Part shown: piece after piece, positions 34,895 through 43,697 of the stretch
Numbering within the stretch: position 1 is the first letter of the stretch
How the letters are laid out: each line of letters opens with the position of its first letter
DNA from: Bacillus sp. BHET2
GTDB lineage: Bacteria > Bacillota > Bacilli > Bacillales > Bacillaceae_B
NCBI RefSeq assembly: GCF_005938125.1
Contig: NZ_VCQN01000005.1
Location: 62,001-126,000, forward strand
Length of the DNA stretch: 64,000 nt
Direction: 5' to 3'
Notes under the pieces: generated by a model
Seen by the model: the letters and a program-made list of their open reading frames with translations, nothing else
What the model was told of the DNA's origin: nothing
Database searches by the model: none
Translations under genes and position numbers: made by a program

Positions 34895-35012
34895 AAAAAA
34901 AGACAAGGGTTCCCCCTTGCCTTCTGCCCAGGCGAACGGCTAATGGCTTATATTTCGTAAAATTCGCAGCTCCCTTGTGGTTGATTCCACATTTTCGCCA
35001 GTCACTGCTCTA
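34895..35012 (-). ncRNA. ZTP (pfl) riboswitch controlling folD
   Basis: Read on the minus strand, the 5' part carries CAGTGACTGGCG and a GTGGAATCAACCAC hairpin with AAGGGAGC, and the 3' part carries GCCGTTCGCCTGGGCA, the two conserved halves of the pfl motif. Directly after it, GGCAAGGG / CCCTTGTC forms a terminator stem with a T run (34895-34921), the expected expression platform. ZTP/ZMP binding should prevent termination and raise folD expression. The rest of the gap up to 35208 shows nothing else clear. Confidence 0.94.
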
Positions 35013-35208
35013 TATATTTTCAACCTTATTGTAACACGAATATAAATTAAATTTCCAGTATTAATGTTCGTGTTTTTTGAAAATACATCAAAAGGCTGAA
35101 AGAGTGCTACATCTAATTTTCTATTCTTTACGAACCCTAATGGACGATTCGTCATCTCTGAATAGTTCATAAACTGAGAGTAACAAAAGGAATGAAGGGA
35201 GAATGGAT

Positions 35209-35943
35209 ATGTTTAAAAATAAAGTAGTCATGATAACAGGTGCTTCAAAAGGACTGGGCAGAGCACTAGCAGTTAAATTCGCTGAAGAAGGGGCAAAGGT
35301 TGCAATTTGTGCACGAAACCTCGGGCCGCTTATGGAAGTTGAGAAAGAACTGAAAACGTTGGGGGCAGAAGTTGTGGCATTGGAGGCTGACGTCTCGGAT
35401 GCCAGGGATGTTGATCGTTTTGTATCGGTAACGGAAGAAGCATGGGGCAGTGTGGATGTGTTGTTTAATAATGCTTCCGTGTTTGGTCCTGGTCCCCGTC
35501 TACTGGTAGATTATCCTGAGGAGGAGTTCCTTGAGGTGCTAAGAATCAATACGTTGAATCCATTTCTAGTAACAAAAAGAGTCCTGCCCGGTATGATCAG
35601 CAGGGGGAGTGGGTCCATCATTAATTTAACATCCGAAGCGGGTAAAACAGGGTTTGCTGAATGGGGAGCGTACGGTATTTCGAAATTTGCGGTTGAAGGC
35701 TTAACTCAAACGTGGGCTGACGAGTTAAGTGAATCAGGTATAAGGGTGAACATGGTTGATCCAGGGGAAATGGATACGGATATGCACGACAAAGCCGTCC
35801 CGAGTTGTGATTATCCCCTTGCTGCCCCTATTGATCATCTTCATGTCTTTTTATACCTTGCTTCTGATGAATCCTTGAGTGAAAACGGAAAGAGATTTGA
35901 AGCACAGGAATATGAGTGGGATGGACGTGGGGAGCATGAATGA
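35209..35943 (+). CDS. Short-chain dehydrogenase/reductase
   Basis: The protein has about 244 residues, with TGASKGLGRAL cofactor loop, NNAS, catalytic Ser (NLTSEAG) and YGISK. The Pro-Gly after the active site is VDPGEMDTDM. It has a shortened C-terminus without the usual G-x-x-xxDGG end. The start is ATG 35209 behind AAGGGAGA. Its end overlaps the QueA-like gene, so they are co-translated. Substrate unknown. Confidence 0.82.
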   Translation: MFKNKVVMITGASKGLGRALAVKFAEEGAKVAICARNLGPLMEVEKELKTLGAEVVALEADVSDARDVDRFVSVTEEAWGSVDVLFNNASVFGPGPRLLVDYPEEEFLEVLRINTLNPFLVTKRVLPGMISRGSGSIINLTSEAGKTGFAEWGAYGISKFAVEGLTQTWADELSESGIRVNMVDPGEMDTDMHDKAVPSCDYPLAAPIDHLHVFLYLASDESLSENGKRFEAQEYEWDGRGEHE

Positions 35944-36955
35944 GTTGGCGAATGCCTTCCACATTCCTCCCCGTCTGAATGCGACGACTCCTATTGAACT
36001 TCAGGGGCTTGAGAGAGATGACGTAAAGCTAATGGTATTGAACCGGGAGAACGGGATGTGTGAACATACAAGGTTTAAACAGTTACTGGACTATTTAAAT
36101 AAGGGGGACGTACTGGTTTTAAATAACAGCAGGACCCTCCCCGCTTCACTGAAAGGGAATCAAGGAAAACAACCTGTCGAAGTTCGCCTTTCCCGAAAAA
36201 GAAGTGAATGCAGGTGGGATGCCCTCATCCTTGGAGACTTCTATCAAGCGGGTGCTTCGATTGCTTTTTCAGAAGGTGTTACGGCGGTCTTGAAGGGTGA
36301 AGGCAGTGAAAGACCACTTGTACAGTTGGAATTCAACAGAAGTGGCAGTGAGCTACTTGATTTTATTTACAAGCATGGAGAGCCAATCCGTTATGAGTAT
36401 ATCGATGCCCCGTGGCCACTTGATTATTATCAGACGGTATATGGATCAGTGCCTGGGTCTGTAGAGATGACCTCTGCTGGAAGAGCTTTTTCGTGGAGTC
36501 TGTTACAAGGCTTAAAAGAGAAAGGAATTGAAATTGTGTTTATCCAGCTTCATGCAGGCCTAAGTTATTACGGAGATGACCGCTGGCCAACACCGAAAAA
36601 CCATCCTGAATACTATCATGTTGGCCAAAGGGCGGTGGAGAAAATCCTCAAGGCAAAGAATACTGGAAAACGGATCATTGCGGTGGGAACGACGGTGGTT
36701 CGAGCTCTTGAGACCGTCATGACAGAATTTGAACGGCTGCAGACATCTGAAGGAGTAACAAATTTATATATATCAGGAGAAACGACTCTTCAAATCGTAG
36801 ACGGTCTTATTACTGGTCTGCACGAACCTGAAGCAAGTCACTTAGATCTTTTAAAGGCGTTTATTTCTGAGGAGAAACTAATGAATGCCTATCAACTAGC
36901 TTTAGAGAAAAACTATAAATGGCATGAGTTTGGAGATATGAATATCATTTTGTAA
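35936..36955 (+). CDS. Diverged QueA-family protein (SAM:tRNA ribosyltransferase-isomerase-like)
   Basis: The protein has about 339 residues and overlaps the preceding SDR by 8 bp. QueA landmarks are present but altered: GDVLVLNNSRTLPASLKG, DYYQTVYGSVPGSVEMTSAG (canonical PTAG), LHAGLSYYG (canonical LHVGLGTF), IIAVGTTVVRALETV and FGDMNIIL (canonical GDAMLI). True QueA makes epoxyqueuosine in tRNA and sits with tgt and ruvB. Here it sits with an SDR and a VOC protein, so a different substrate is likely. The start is uncertain between 35912 and 35936. Confidence 0.82.
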   Translation: MNELANAFHIPPRLNATTPIELQGLERDDVKLMVLNRENGMCEHTRFKQLLDYLNKGDVLVLNNSRTLPASLKGNQGKQPVEVRLSRKRSECRWDALILGDFYQAGASIAFSEGVTAVLKGEGSERPLVQLEFNRSGSELLDFIYKHGEPIRYEYIDAPWPLDYYQTVYGSVPGSVEMTSAGRAFSWSLLQGLKEKGIEIVFIQLHAGLSYYGDDRWPTPKNHPEYYHVGQRAVEKILKAKNTGKRIIAVGTTVVRALETVMTEFERLQTSEGVTNLYISGETTLQIVDGLITGLHEPEASHLDLLKAFISEEKLMNAYQLALEKNYKWHEFGDMNIIL

Positions 36956-36966
36956 GGAGATTGAAT

Positions 36967-37335
36967 ATGAAACTTCATCATGTTGGGATGACTGTGAACA
37001 GCTTAAGACGGTCCAATGAATTCTATCAAAGGTACTTTGGATTTAAGGAAGAAATGGAATTTCAATGGGGCAGTGAGAAAATCCTATTTTTGAAAAAGGA
37101 GGATTGTCGATTGGAACTCATAGAAGAAAGTGGAAAGGATAGCGTTTCGAAGGGGGTATTTCTTCATTTAGCTTTGGAAGTGGATGACCTTGAAACGGAG
37201 ATTGGCCTTTTAATGAAGGAAGGATTATCGCCTGTCGAAGGACCTCTGGTTCTTGAAAATGGCTGGAAAGTGGCCTTTTTCTATGGTCCAGATGGTGAAA
37301 TCATTGAGATGGTTGAAGAGGATCATTCGAGGTAA
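36967..37335 (+). CDS. VOC/glyoxalase-fold protein
   Basis: This 122-residue single-module vicinal oxygen chelate protein has KLHHVGMTVNSLRRSNEFY with the first metal ligand His, LEVDDLETEI, and FYGPDGEIIEMVEE with the terminal Glu. It starts 12 bp after the QueA-like gene behind AAGGAGA, so it completes a three-gene unit. The enzyme activity is unknown. Confidence 0.85.
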   Translation: MKLHHVGMTVNSLRRSNEFYQRYFGFKEEMEFQWGSEKILFLKKEDCRLELIEESGKDSVSKGVFLHLALEVDDLETEIGLLMKEGLSPVEGPLVLENGWKVAFFYGPDGEIIEMVEEDHSR

Positions 37336-37485
37336 ACTGAATGCAGGAACTACAGTCTTTTATGAACATATTTGCTCGAAAACCCCACCAACCCCATAGG
37401 TTTTATGAAATTTTTTTGTTCAGGATTCTGTGATACAGTTATCCGGGTATTATCGGAACTGACTATGGTGTAGGAAGGGATTTTC

Positions 37486-38130
37486 ATGAATAGAGAAAAG
37501 ATTTTACGTTGGTCATTTTTCTTTGTGGGTCTTCTTGTGCTTTCGTTTGGCATAAGCTTGACGATTAAAGGAAAAGATCTTGGAATCGGGCCTTGGGATG
37601 TGTTTCATTATGGGTTGTTCAAGCAGCTCGGGCTGACCATTGGCACCTGGTCTATTATTGTGGGCTTTATCATCCTGTTTGCAACAGGCATTGGAACCAA
37701 GTCATTGCCCAAAGCCGGTGCGTTCATCAATATGTTATTAATTGGAATTTTCATAGATTTATTTAATTTTGTACTCCCTAATCCTCAATCCCTCATGGCA
37801 CAAGCCATTGTCTTTGCTATCGGGATTATTGTGATAGGGTATGGAATCGGTCTGTACGTTTCAGCCGATCTCGGAGCAGGTCCCCGGGATAGCCTGATGC
37901 TGTTGGTTGTGGAAAAGACGGGATGGAAAATTCAGTGGGTGCGAAATGGAATGGAAGTCCTCGTGTTCTTCTTCGGCTGGTTACTTGGTGGACCGGTTGG
38001 AATCGGCACTGTCATCATTGCATTAGGACTCGGGTCCATCGTTGGCTTTTCATTACCTCAAAGTAAAAAACTGTTACATTTCTTCCTCATGAGACAAATG
38101 ACCAAAAGAGACAATTCTTTAGCAAGCTAA
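37486..38130 (+). CDS. YczE/YyaS-family membrane protein
   Basis: This 214-residue integral membrane protein has about six TM helices and the family motifs LTIKGKDLGIGPWDVFHYGL and VSADLGAGPRDSLML, a duplicated (D)LGxGPxD signature. In B. subtilis YczE is needed for some lipopeptide production, but the biochemical role is unknown. A terminator overlaps its last codons. Confidence 0.88.
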   Translation: MNREKILRWSFFFVGLLVLSFGISLTIKGKDLGIGPWDVFHYGLFKQLGLTIGTWSIIVGFIILFATGIGTKSLPKAGAFINMLLIGIFIDLFNFVLPNPQSLMAQAIVFAIGIIVIGYGIGLYVSADLGAGPRDSLMLLVVEKTGWKIQWVRNGMEVLVFFFGWLLGGPVGIGTVIIALGLGSIVGFSLPQSKKLLHFFLMRQMTKRDNSLAS

Positions 38131-38146
38131 GGGGTTGTCTTTTTTC
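38109..38146 (+). terminator. Terminator overlapping the end of the YczE-like gene
   Basis: A 15-bp stem (AGACAATTCTTTAGC with GCTAAGGGGTTGTCT, several G-U pairs) and TTTTTT tail overlap the last seven codons. Confidence 0.75.
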
Positions 38147-38268
38147 GCTTGCAAAAAGGTTTTTTACCACAAAAGGAAGAACTATGAAATAGAGGTCAGG
38201 CTGACGGGAGATGTTCGATAGGTGAACAAACAAGATGGTTAATTTTATGAGAAGGAAGCGGTTAAGGA

Positions 38269-38421
38269 ATGAAAGAACTAGTAGACTACTGTTATCTCTG
38301 TCAAAAGCCCCTCTATTGTTTAGACGGTTTCTTTAACGGTGTTCAAATAGAGGATGGGAAAAGCTGTTGTTTTAAATGTGTGGAACGGGTCCAAAAGGAG
38401 GAAACATCCCATGAGTCATAA
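38269..38421 (+). CDS. Small Cys-rich protein (50 aa), possible zinc ribbon
   Basis: ATG 38269 opens a 50-codon frame with two cysteine pairs, CYLCQKPLYC and CCFKCVERV, as in small zinc ribbons. GAAGGA lies upstream. The end overlaps the AlkD-like start by 11 bp, and that gene's ribosome binding site lies inside this frame, so the two are probably coupled. The family is unrecognised. Confidence 0.6.
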   Translation: MKELVDYCYLCQKPLYCLDGFFNGVQIEDGKSCCFKCVERVQKEETSHES

Positions 38422-39109
38422 GTATTCGGATAAAATGATTGCCCTATTGAAAAATCATCAAAACAGTGAGAATCAAGAAGCCATGGAAGCTTATATGAGA
38501 AATCAATTTCAGTTCTATGGAATCAGGACGCCAGAGCGCAATGCTTTGCTGAGGGACTTCCTAAAGGAAAACGGCAAACCACCCATTGAAGAATTGCCCG
38601 ACATAGTTCGTTCCCTTTGGTCTCTGCCTCAAAGAGAATGCCAATACATCGCTCTTGCCCTAATTGGTAAACATTCAAGAAATTTAACAAAAGAACATCT
38701 TCCTCTTTTGGAGGAATTGATTGTGACGAAGTCCTGGTGGGACACGATTGATCATATTGGTCCCCATCACGTAGGGGAAATCTATCAAAGTGAAGAAGAT
38801 GACACATACTTAGAGAAATGGGTTCACTCCAGTGATATGTGGTTGAACCGCATCGCCATTTTGTATCAACTGAAATATAAGGAAAAGACGGATGAAGACC
38901 GTCTATTTAGATATATACTTATGCATAATCAATCAAAGGAATTTTTTATCCAGAAGGCAATCGGTTGGGCGCTGAGGGAGTATTCAAAGACGAATCCTGA
39001 AGCGGTCATGCGTTTCATTGAATCAGAGGAGCTTTCCCCGCTGAGTAAACGAGAAGGATTGAAGCATGTGAATCGAAAAGCAATGGCGGAAAAAGCTGTT
39101 AAGAAGTAA
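38411..39109 (+). CDS. DNA alkylation repair protein, AlkD family
   Basis: This 232-residue protein is built of helical HEAT-like repeats, as in AlkD DNA glycosylases. Motifs: FYGIRTPERNALLRDFL, LPQRECQYIAL, TKSWWDTIDHIGPHHVG and the helix with WALREYSKTNP, all characteristic of the family, which excises N3/N7-alkylpurines without base flipping. The start is ATG 38411 behind AAAGGAGG. Confidence 0.9.
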   Translation: MSHKYSDKMIALLKNHQNSENQEAMEAYMRNQFQFYGIRTPERNALLRDFLKENGKPPIEELPDIVRSLWSLPQRECQYIALALIGKHSRNLTKEHLPLLEELIVTKSWWDTIDHIGPHHVGEIYQSEEDDTYLEKWVHSSDMWLNRIAILYQLKYKEKTDEDRLFRYILMHNQSKEFFIQKAIGWALREYSKTNPEAVMRFIESEELSPLSKREGLKHVNRKAMAEKAVKK

Positions 39110-39231
39110 TGTTCTAGGCGTTCATACTTACAATGGAGTAAATGAAAACCCCTATTCATTATGGGGGTATTCACTAGGACCATAATCTAGTATAAAGTAA
39201 AGAAAGGTCAATTTGAGAGGGGCATTAGGAT

Positions 39232-40401
39232 ATGAATTGGAATGATTGCATCGAGAGAACGAATACACACTCTGTTAAATGGTCGTTTCCTGACGGGGAT
39301 GTGATCCCTATGTGTATAGCAGACATGGATTTTCAAGTTTCATCCGCCATTGTTGAAGCAATGAACAAGAAGGCTCAACATGGGATTTACGGCTATACCA
39401 CGTTTAGCGATCGATACTTTGAGTCCATTCTGTCATGGTGGGAGAGACGTTTCCATATAGAAATAGACAAAGAGTGGATCAGCTTTAGCCCGGGAATCAT
39501 TCCAGGGATCAATGTATTGTTGTCCGTATTAACGGAACCTGGAGACGGTGTAATCATTCAAGATCCCGTTTATTATCCTTTTTACAGTACAATCGAAAAC
39601 CATGGCTGTTCGGTCATGAACAATACATTGCTCTATGAGAATGGAGTTTATACCATTGACTTTGACGATTTGGAAGCAAAAGCGAGCCAGCCAAGGACTA
39701 AGGTGCTTATACTTTGCAGTCCCCATAACCCTGTAGGAAGGGTGTGGACGCAGGAGGAATTGGTAAAGATCGGTGATATTGCCAAGCGGCATGATCTCTG
39801 GATCATATCTGATGAAATGCACGGAGATTTAGTCTACGGAGGAAATGTACATCTCCCACTTTTTAAAGCAGATGAAAGCCTAGCGGAGAGAAGCATAGTT
39901 TGCGCAGCTCCAAGTAAAACGTTTAACATTGCCGGTCTTCAAACATCCATTCTGCTCATACCGAATAAAACCTTAAGAGAAAAGTATCAAGAAAAGCTAA
40001 CAGGTTATGGCCTGATGAGACCAAATGTATTTGGAATCGAAGGTACGATTGCGGCCTATGAGGATGGTGAACCTTGGCTCAATGAGCTTTTAATGGTTCT
40101 CGAAGAAAATAAAAAGTACGTACTGAATTATTTAGAACAACACCTCCCCGAACTGAAAGCCATCCAGCCTCAAGCCACGCACCTTATCTGGATCGACTGC
40201 AACGGGTTAGGAATGAAAGGTGAAGAACTTTGCAGATTCTTCTTAGAGAAAGCCAGAGTGAAATTTGATGAAGGCTTCAAATTCGGTGAAAGTGGACAAC
40301 CCTTTGTCCGAATGAACATCGCCTGTCCAAAAGAGCGGGTTGATATGGCATTAAGAAGAATGCATGAAGCAGTACTCGAGCAAAGACTTCTACAATCATA
40401 A
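39232..40401 (+). CDS. PatB/MalY-type PLP-dependent cystathionine beta-lyase
   Basis: This 389-residue fold-type-I PLP enzyme has IPMCIADMDFQVSSAI near the N-terminus, CSPHNPVGRVWTQEEL, ISDEMHGDLVYGG and the PLP lysine in APSKTFNIAGLQTS. These match the PatB/MalY C-S lyases, which cleave cystathionine to homocysteine, pyruvate and ammonia. It is a single gene; no riboswitch or T-box was seen upstream. Confidence 0.9.
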   Translation: MNWNDCIERTNTHSVKWSFPDGDVIPMCIADMDFQVSSAIVEAMNKKAQHGIYGYTTFSDRYFESILSWWERRFHIEIDKEWISFSPGIIPGINVLLSVLTEPGDGVIIQDPVYYPFYSTIENHGCSVMNNTLLYENGVYTIDFDDLEAKASQPRTKVLILCSPHNPVGRVWTQEELVKIGDIAKRHDLWIISDEMHGDLVYGGNVHLPLFKADESLAERSIVCAAPSKTFNIAGLQTSILLIPNKTLREKYQEKLTGYGLMRPNVFGIEGTIAAYEDGEPWLNELLMVLEENKKYVLNYLEQHLPELKAIQPQATHLIWIDCNGLGMKGEELCRFFLEKARVKFDEGFKFGESGQPFVRMNIACPKERVDMALRRMHEAVLEQRLLQS

Positions 40402-40460
40402 TAAAAAGATGAACAGAAGTGATGACTTTTGTTCATTTTTTTATTTCGCTCTCCTCGTAA

Positions 40461-40535
40461 AGATTGTTGTTATCTAACATAGGAGCTGCCAAGGCTCTGT
40501 CAATGAGTGTGTGCGATAGATGGTGAGGGGAACGG
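40461..40535. repeat. 75-bp direct repeat, copy 2
   Basis: This is the second copy of the 27081-27155 sequence. Here it continues as GGGGAACGGAAGGTGCTCGA, joining the outer end of element A to the outer end of element B. Confidence 0.85.
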
Positions 40536-40592
40536 AAGGTGCTCGACTTCCTCCCCGCCGGAAAGCAAGTGCCTGGAGCGGAAAGGAACGGA
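40518..40592. repeat. Chimeric, shortened GC-rich intergenic element
   Basis: The left edge equals element A (GATGGTGAGGGGAACGG), the middle equals element B (AAGGTGCTCGAC, GCCGGAAAGCAAGTGCCTG), and the end returns to GGAACGG. It is a deletion/recombination derivative of the two elements near 27 kb. The remaining bases up to 40920 show no further gene. Confidence 0.65.
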
Positions 40593-40936
40593 CCATATTT
40601 TCATATCCCACTGATCCAGAAGATCCATTTATTTTTTTGAAGGTTTCCTCTATACAAGCAAGCTCCAATCTAATTGAACAGAGTATTTTTCATTCGATTA
40701 TGGCACCAACATTTATTTGGTACACATGATAATTAAAAAAATGGCAGTTTTTTATCCATAAAGGGAACACTAACATATATGCAAAAACCGAAGATATTTT
40801 TTGTCCATCACCAAAAAACATGTTAAACTAAAAAGCAGAATAATCATTAGAGAACACAAAGGGTCAACTGATAAATAATGTATTTTTGGAGTGGACATTT
40901 GTTTTTGAAACGCTTACATAACGGGAGGACGAGTAC

Positions 40937-42127
40937 ATGACAAGTAAGACATTAGATCATTTTTTACAAGAAAATCTTGAAGATTTAAAATCACGTGGAT
41001 TATACAACGAAATCGATCCATTGCAAGGTGCAAATGGGCCTGTGATTACGATTAATGGAAAAAAGCTTGTGAATCTTTCTTCCAATAACTATCTTGGACT
41101 TGCTACAGATGAACGTCTTAAGAAAGTAGCAATTGAAGCTGTAAAAGAATACGGGGTTGGATCTGGAGCCGTTCGAACAATCAATGGTACGCTGGACCTT
41201 CATGTGAAACTGGAAGAAAAGCTTGCAAAGTTCAAAGGAACAGAAGCAGCGATTGCGTTTCAATCAGGATTCAACTGCAACATGGCAGCCATTTCAGCGG
41301 TGATGGATAAGAATGATGCCATCCTTTCTGATGAGCTGAACCATGCGTCGATTATTGACGGTTGTCGTTTATCAAAGGCAAAGGTTATCCGCTTTGGCCA
41401 CTCAGATATGGAAGATCTTCGTGCGAAAGCGAAAGAAGCGAAGGAGTCCGGTCAGTACAACAAAATCATGATTATTACAGATGGAGTATTCTCAATGGAC
41501 GGGGATGTATGTAAGCTTCCTGAAATCGTAGAGATTGCTGAAGAATTTGATATCATGACGTATGTAGATGACGCCCATGGTTCTGGTGTCCTTGGAAAAG
41601 GTGCGGGAACAGTTAAGCACTTCGGACTTTCTGACAAAGTAGACTTCCAGATGGGTACGTTATCGAAAGCGATTGGAGTAGTCGGTGGGTACGTAGCAGG
41701 AACTCAAAACCTGATTGATTGGTTAAAGGTTCGCTCACGTCCATTCCTATTCTCAACTTCTCTGACACCTGCAGATGTGACAGCTTGTACGGAAGCACTT
41801 GATCTCATCATGAACTCTACAGAGCTTCAAGATAATATGTGGGAAAACAGTCGTTACTTGAAAGAAGAGCTGTCGAGGCTTGGCTTTGACATCGGAAACA
41901 GTGAGACACCTATTACTCCTGTTATCATCGGTGAAGAACAAGCGACACAGGACTTCAGTAAACGCCTTTATGAAGAAGGGGTTTATGCGAAATCCATCGT
42001 GTTCCCAACAGTACCAAGAGGAGCAGGTCGTGTGAGAAATATGCCTTCAGCCGCACATACGAAGGACATGCTTGACCAAGCGATTGCAGCTTATGAAAAA
42101 GTCGGCAAAGAAATGGACATTATTTAA
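40937..42127 (+). CDS. kbl: Glycine C-acetyltransferase (2-amino-3-ketobutyrate CoA ligase)
   Basis: This 396-residue alpha-oxoamine synthase has [15 protein letters not shown], the glycine-rich [13 protein letters not shown], CoA-site [25 protein letters not shown] and the PLP lysine in [15 protein letters not shown]. It converts 2-amino-3-ketobutyrate plus CoA to glycine and acetyl-CoA. It is followed by the threonine dehydrogenase gene. The ribosome binding site is GGGAGGA. Confidence 0.95.
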   Translation: MTSKTLDHFLQENLEDLKSRGLYNEIDPLQGANGPVITINGKKLVNLSSNNYLGLATDERLKKVAIEAVKEYGVGSGAVRTINGTLDLHVKLEEKLAKFKGTEAAIAFQSGFNCNMAAISAVMDKNDAILSDELNHASIIDGCRLSKAKVIRFGHSDMEDLRAKAKEAKESGQYNKIMIITDGVFSMDGDVCKLPEIVEIAEEFDIMTYVDDAHGSGVLGKGAGTVKHFGLSDKVDFQMGTLSKAIGVVGGYVAGTQNLIDWLKVRSRPFLFSTSLTPADVTACTEALDLIMNSTELQDNMWENSRYLKEELSRLGFDIGNSETPITPVIIGEEQATQDFSKRLYEEGVYAKSIVFPTVPRGAGRVRNMPSAAHTKDMLDQAIAAYEKVGKEMDII

Positions 42128-42153
42128 TCAAAGTATACACATATTTGGGACAG

Positions 42154-42181
42154 GGCCTGTCTTAGCAGTCAGCCCTGTCAA
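42154..42181 (+). promoter_or_regulatory. Intercistronic stem-loop between kbl and tdh
   Basis: GACAGGGC / GCCCTGTC stem with a 12-nt loop, no T run. It may stabilise the upstream mRNA or attenuate. Confidence 0.55.
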
Positions 42182-42220
42182 TATGATTGATCACCAAAGG
42201 TAAATGCAGGAGGAAAGACG

Positions 42221-43162
42221 ATGAAAAAGATTTTAGTAACAGGTGCACTGGGACAAATCGGTTCTGAGCTCACCAATAAGCTTCGTGAAGTATATGGTTC
42301 AGATAACGTAATTGCAACGGATATTCGTGAAACGGATAGTCCGGTCGTAAAGAATGGTCCATTTGAACAGCTTGATGTCACCAATGCCGAAAAGATGTTT
42401 GATATAGCTAAAACGAACAATGTGGATACCATTATTCACTTAGCCGCTCTTTTATCTGCAACTGCAGAAGCGAAGCCGCTACTTGCATGGAATTTGAACA
42501 TGGGTGGATTAGTGAATGCCCTTGAAACGGCAAGGGAGTTAGAGTGTCAATTCTTTACACCAAGTTCAATCGGTGCATTTGGTCCAACAACGCCTAAAGA
42601 TTCAACTCCTCAGGACACCATTATGCGTCCGACTACTATGTACGGAGTAAATAAAGTGTCAGGCGAGCTTCTTTCTGATTATTACTTCACGAAATTTGGA
42701 GTGGACACAAGAGGGCTTCGTTTTCCTGGCCTGATTTCATATGAAACGCTTCCAGGTGGCGGAACGACGGATTATGCTGTAGAAATTTATTATGAAGCAA
42801 TCAAGAACAATCAGTATACTTCCTATATCGGTGACGGTACTTACATGGATATGATGTATATGCCCGATGCCCTTAACGCCATCATTGATCTGATGGAAGC
42901 TGATGGATCAAAGCTTGAGCACCGGAATTCCTTTAATGTTTCTGCTATGAGCGTTGCGCCTGAAGATATCGCAAAAGCCATCCGGGTTCATCAACCGGAC
43001 TTTAGGCTAGATTATGACGTGGATCCCGTTCGACAAAGCATTGCAAAGAGCTGGCCCGACGCGATCGATTCCAGTGCAGCCATGAAGGAATGGGGCTTTA
43101 AGGCAGAATATGATTTAGCTAAGATGACAGCTGATATGTTAGATAAATTAAAAACGAAGTAA
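42221..43162 (+). CDS. tdh: L-threonine 3-dehydrogenase, short-chain (epimerase-like) type
   Basis: The protein has 313 residues. The Rossmann loop [15 protein letters not shown], catalytic [17 protein letters not shown] and [11 protein letters not shown] match the SDR-type threonine dehydrogenases rather than the zinc-dependent ones. It oxidises threonine to 2-amino-3-ketobutyrate, the substrate of the upstream Kbl. The two genes form a threonine-to-glycine operon with a terminator after tdh. Confidence 0.93.
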   Translation: MKKILVTGALGQIGSELTNKLREVYGSDNVIATDIRETDSPVVKNGPFEQLDVTNAEKMFDIAKTNNVDTIIHLAALLSATAEAKPLLAWNLNMGGLVNALETARELECQFFTPSSIGAFGPTTPKDSTPQDTIMRPTTMYGVNKVSGELLSDYYFTKFGVDTRGLRFPGLISYETLPGGGTTDYAVEIYYEAIKNNQYTSYIGDGTYMDMMYMPDALNAIIDLMEADGSKLEHRNSFNVSAMSVAPEDIAKAIRVHQPDFRLDYDVDPVRQSIAKSWPDAIDSSAAMKEWGFKAEYDLAKMTADMLDKLKTK

Positions 43163-43171
43163 TGAGTGAAG

Positions 43172-43216
43172 AGAAGCTGACGGCCCGCTATAAAGGTTGT
43201 CAGCTTCTTTTTTTTT
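43172..43216 (+). terminator. Terminator of the kbl-tdh operon
   Basis: AGAAGCTGAC / GTCAGCTTCT stem with a 17-nt loop is followed by eight T residues. Confidence 0.88.
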
Positions 43217-43319
43217 GAGAAATTTGTTAAAAAGGTACCATCCAATTATGCATGAGCATTTCCGACAAAAAGTGACAGATACTTACAGAAATAGAAGGCT
43301 AGTGCTATAATCATAATGA

Positions 43320-43420
43320 AGTGCCCTACCTATGTGGAAGAAAATGGTGAAATAACTTCTAAATTGTGCTAAAATTCAGAAGTTATTCTGTATAAAGAGA
43401 AAATTCGTACCCAGGGCACT
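43320..43420. other. Nested inverted repeats, possible structured RNA
   Basis: An outer pair AGTGCCCT (43320-43327) / AGGGCACT (43413-43420) encloses an inner pair AATAACTTCT (43351-43360) / AGAAGTTATT (43378-43387). Both are perfect. The orientation is unknown and no T run follows. It could be a small RNA, an end of a decayed element, or chance. Confidence 0.4.
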
Positions 43421-43492
43421 CATTCTTGCAGTGTTTATCAGGTACAAGTTCCATTACTAGAAGTATGAGCATCCATTCTGAACGAGAATAAA

Positions 43493-43669
43493 ATGCAATT
43501 TGTCTATAAGACCAATGGGTACGAATCGATGGTTTGGTTTAATTATGATGGTGGTACATATGAACTATATGGTGCTTCTCAGGACAATGACGTTGTTTCA
43601 GAGAGCACAAATTGGTCGCGAAGATCTTATATAACATCAATTGGACCGTATATATTTAACCTATTTTAA
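43493..43669 (+). CDS. Hypothetical 58-aa ORF, possibly a gene remnant
   Basis: The 58-codon frame begins MQFVYKTNGYESMVWFNYD and is rich in Tyr, Trp and Ser, resembling a fragment of a beta-rich extracellular protein. There is no good ribosome binding site. The frame stays open for several codons upstream of the ATG, which fits the tail of a truncated gene better than an intact one. No family recognised. Confidence 0.3.
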   Translation: MQFVYKTNGYESMVWFNYDGGTYELYGASQDNDVVSESTNWSRRSYITSIGPYIFNLF

Positions 43670-43697
43670 CCAATAAAGAGTGAGACGGGTGACGTTG

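Noticed and set aside
35012..35170. Minus-strand frame in the leader of folD
   Set aside because: It overlaps the upstream part of the ZTP riboswitch and has no family resemblance.
39143..39168. Weak hairpin ACCCCT / GGGGGT after the AlkD-like gene
   Set aside because: The stem is short and no T run follows, so it is not called a terminator.
40474..40729. Overlapping frames on both strands in the gap before kbl
   Set aside because: They arise from the chimeric repeat element; no start signals or recognisable protein.
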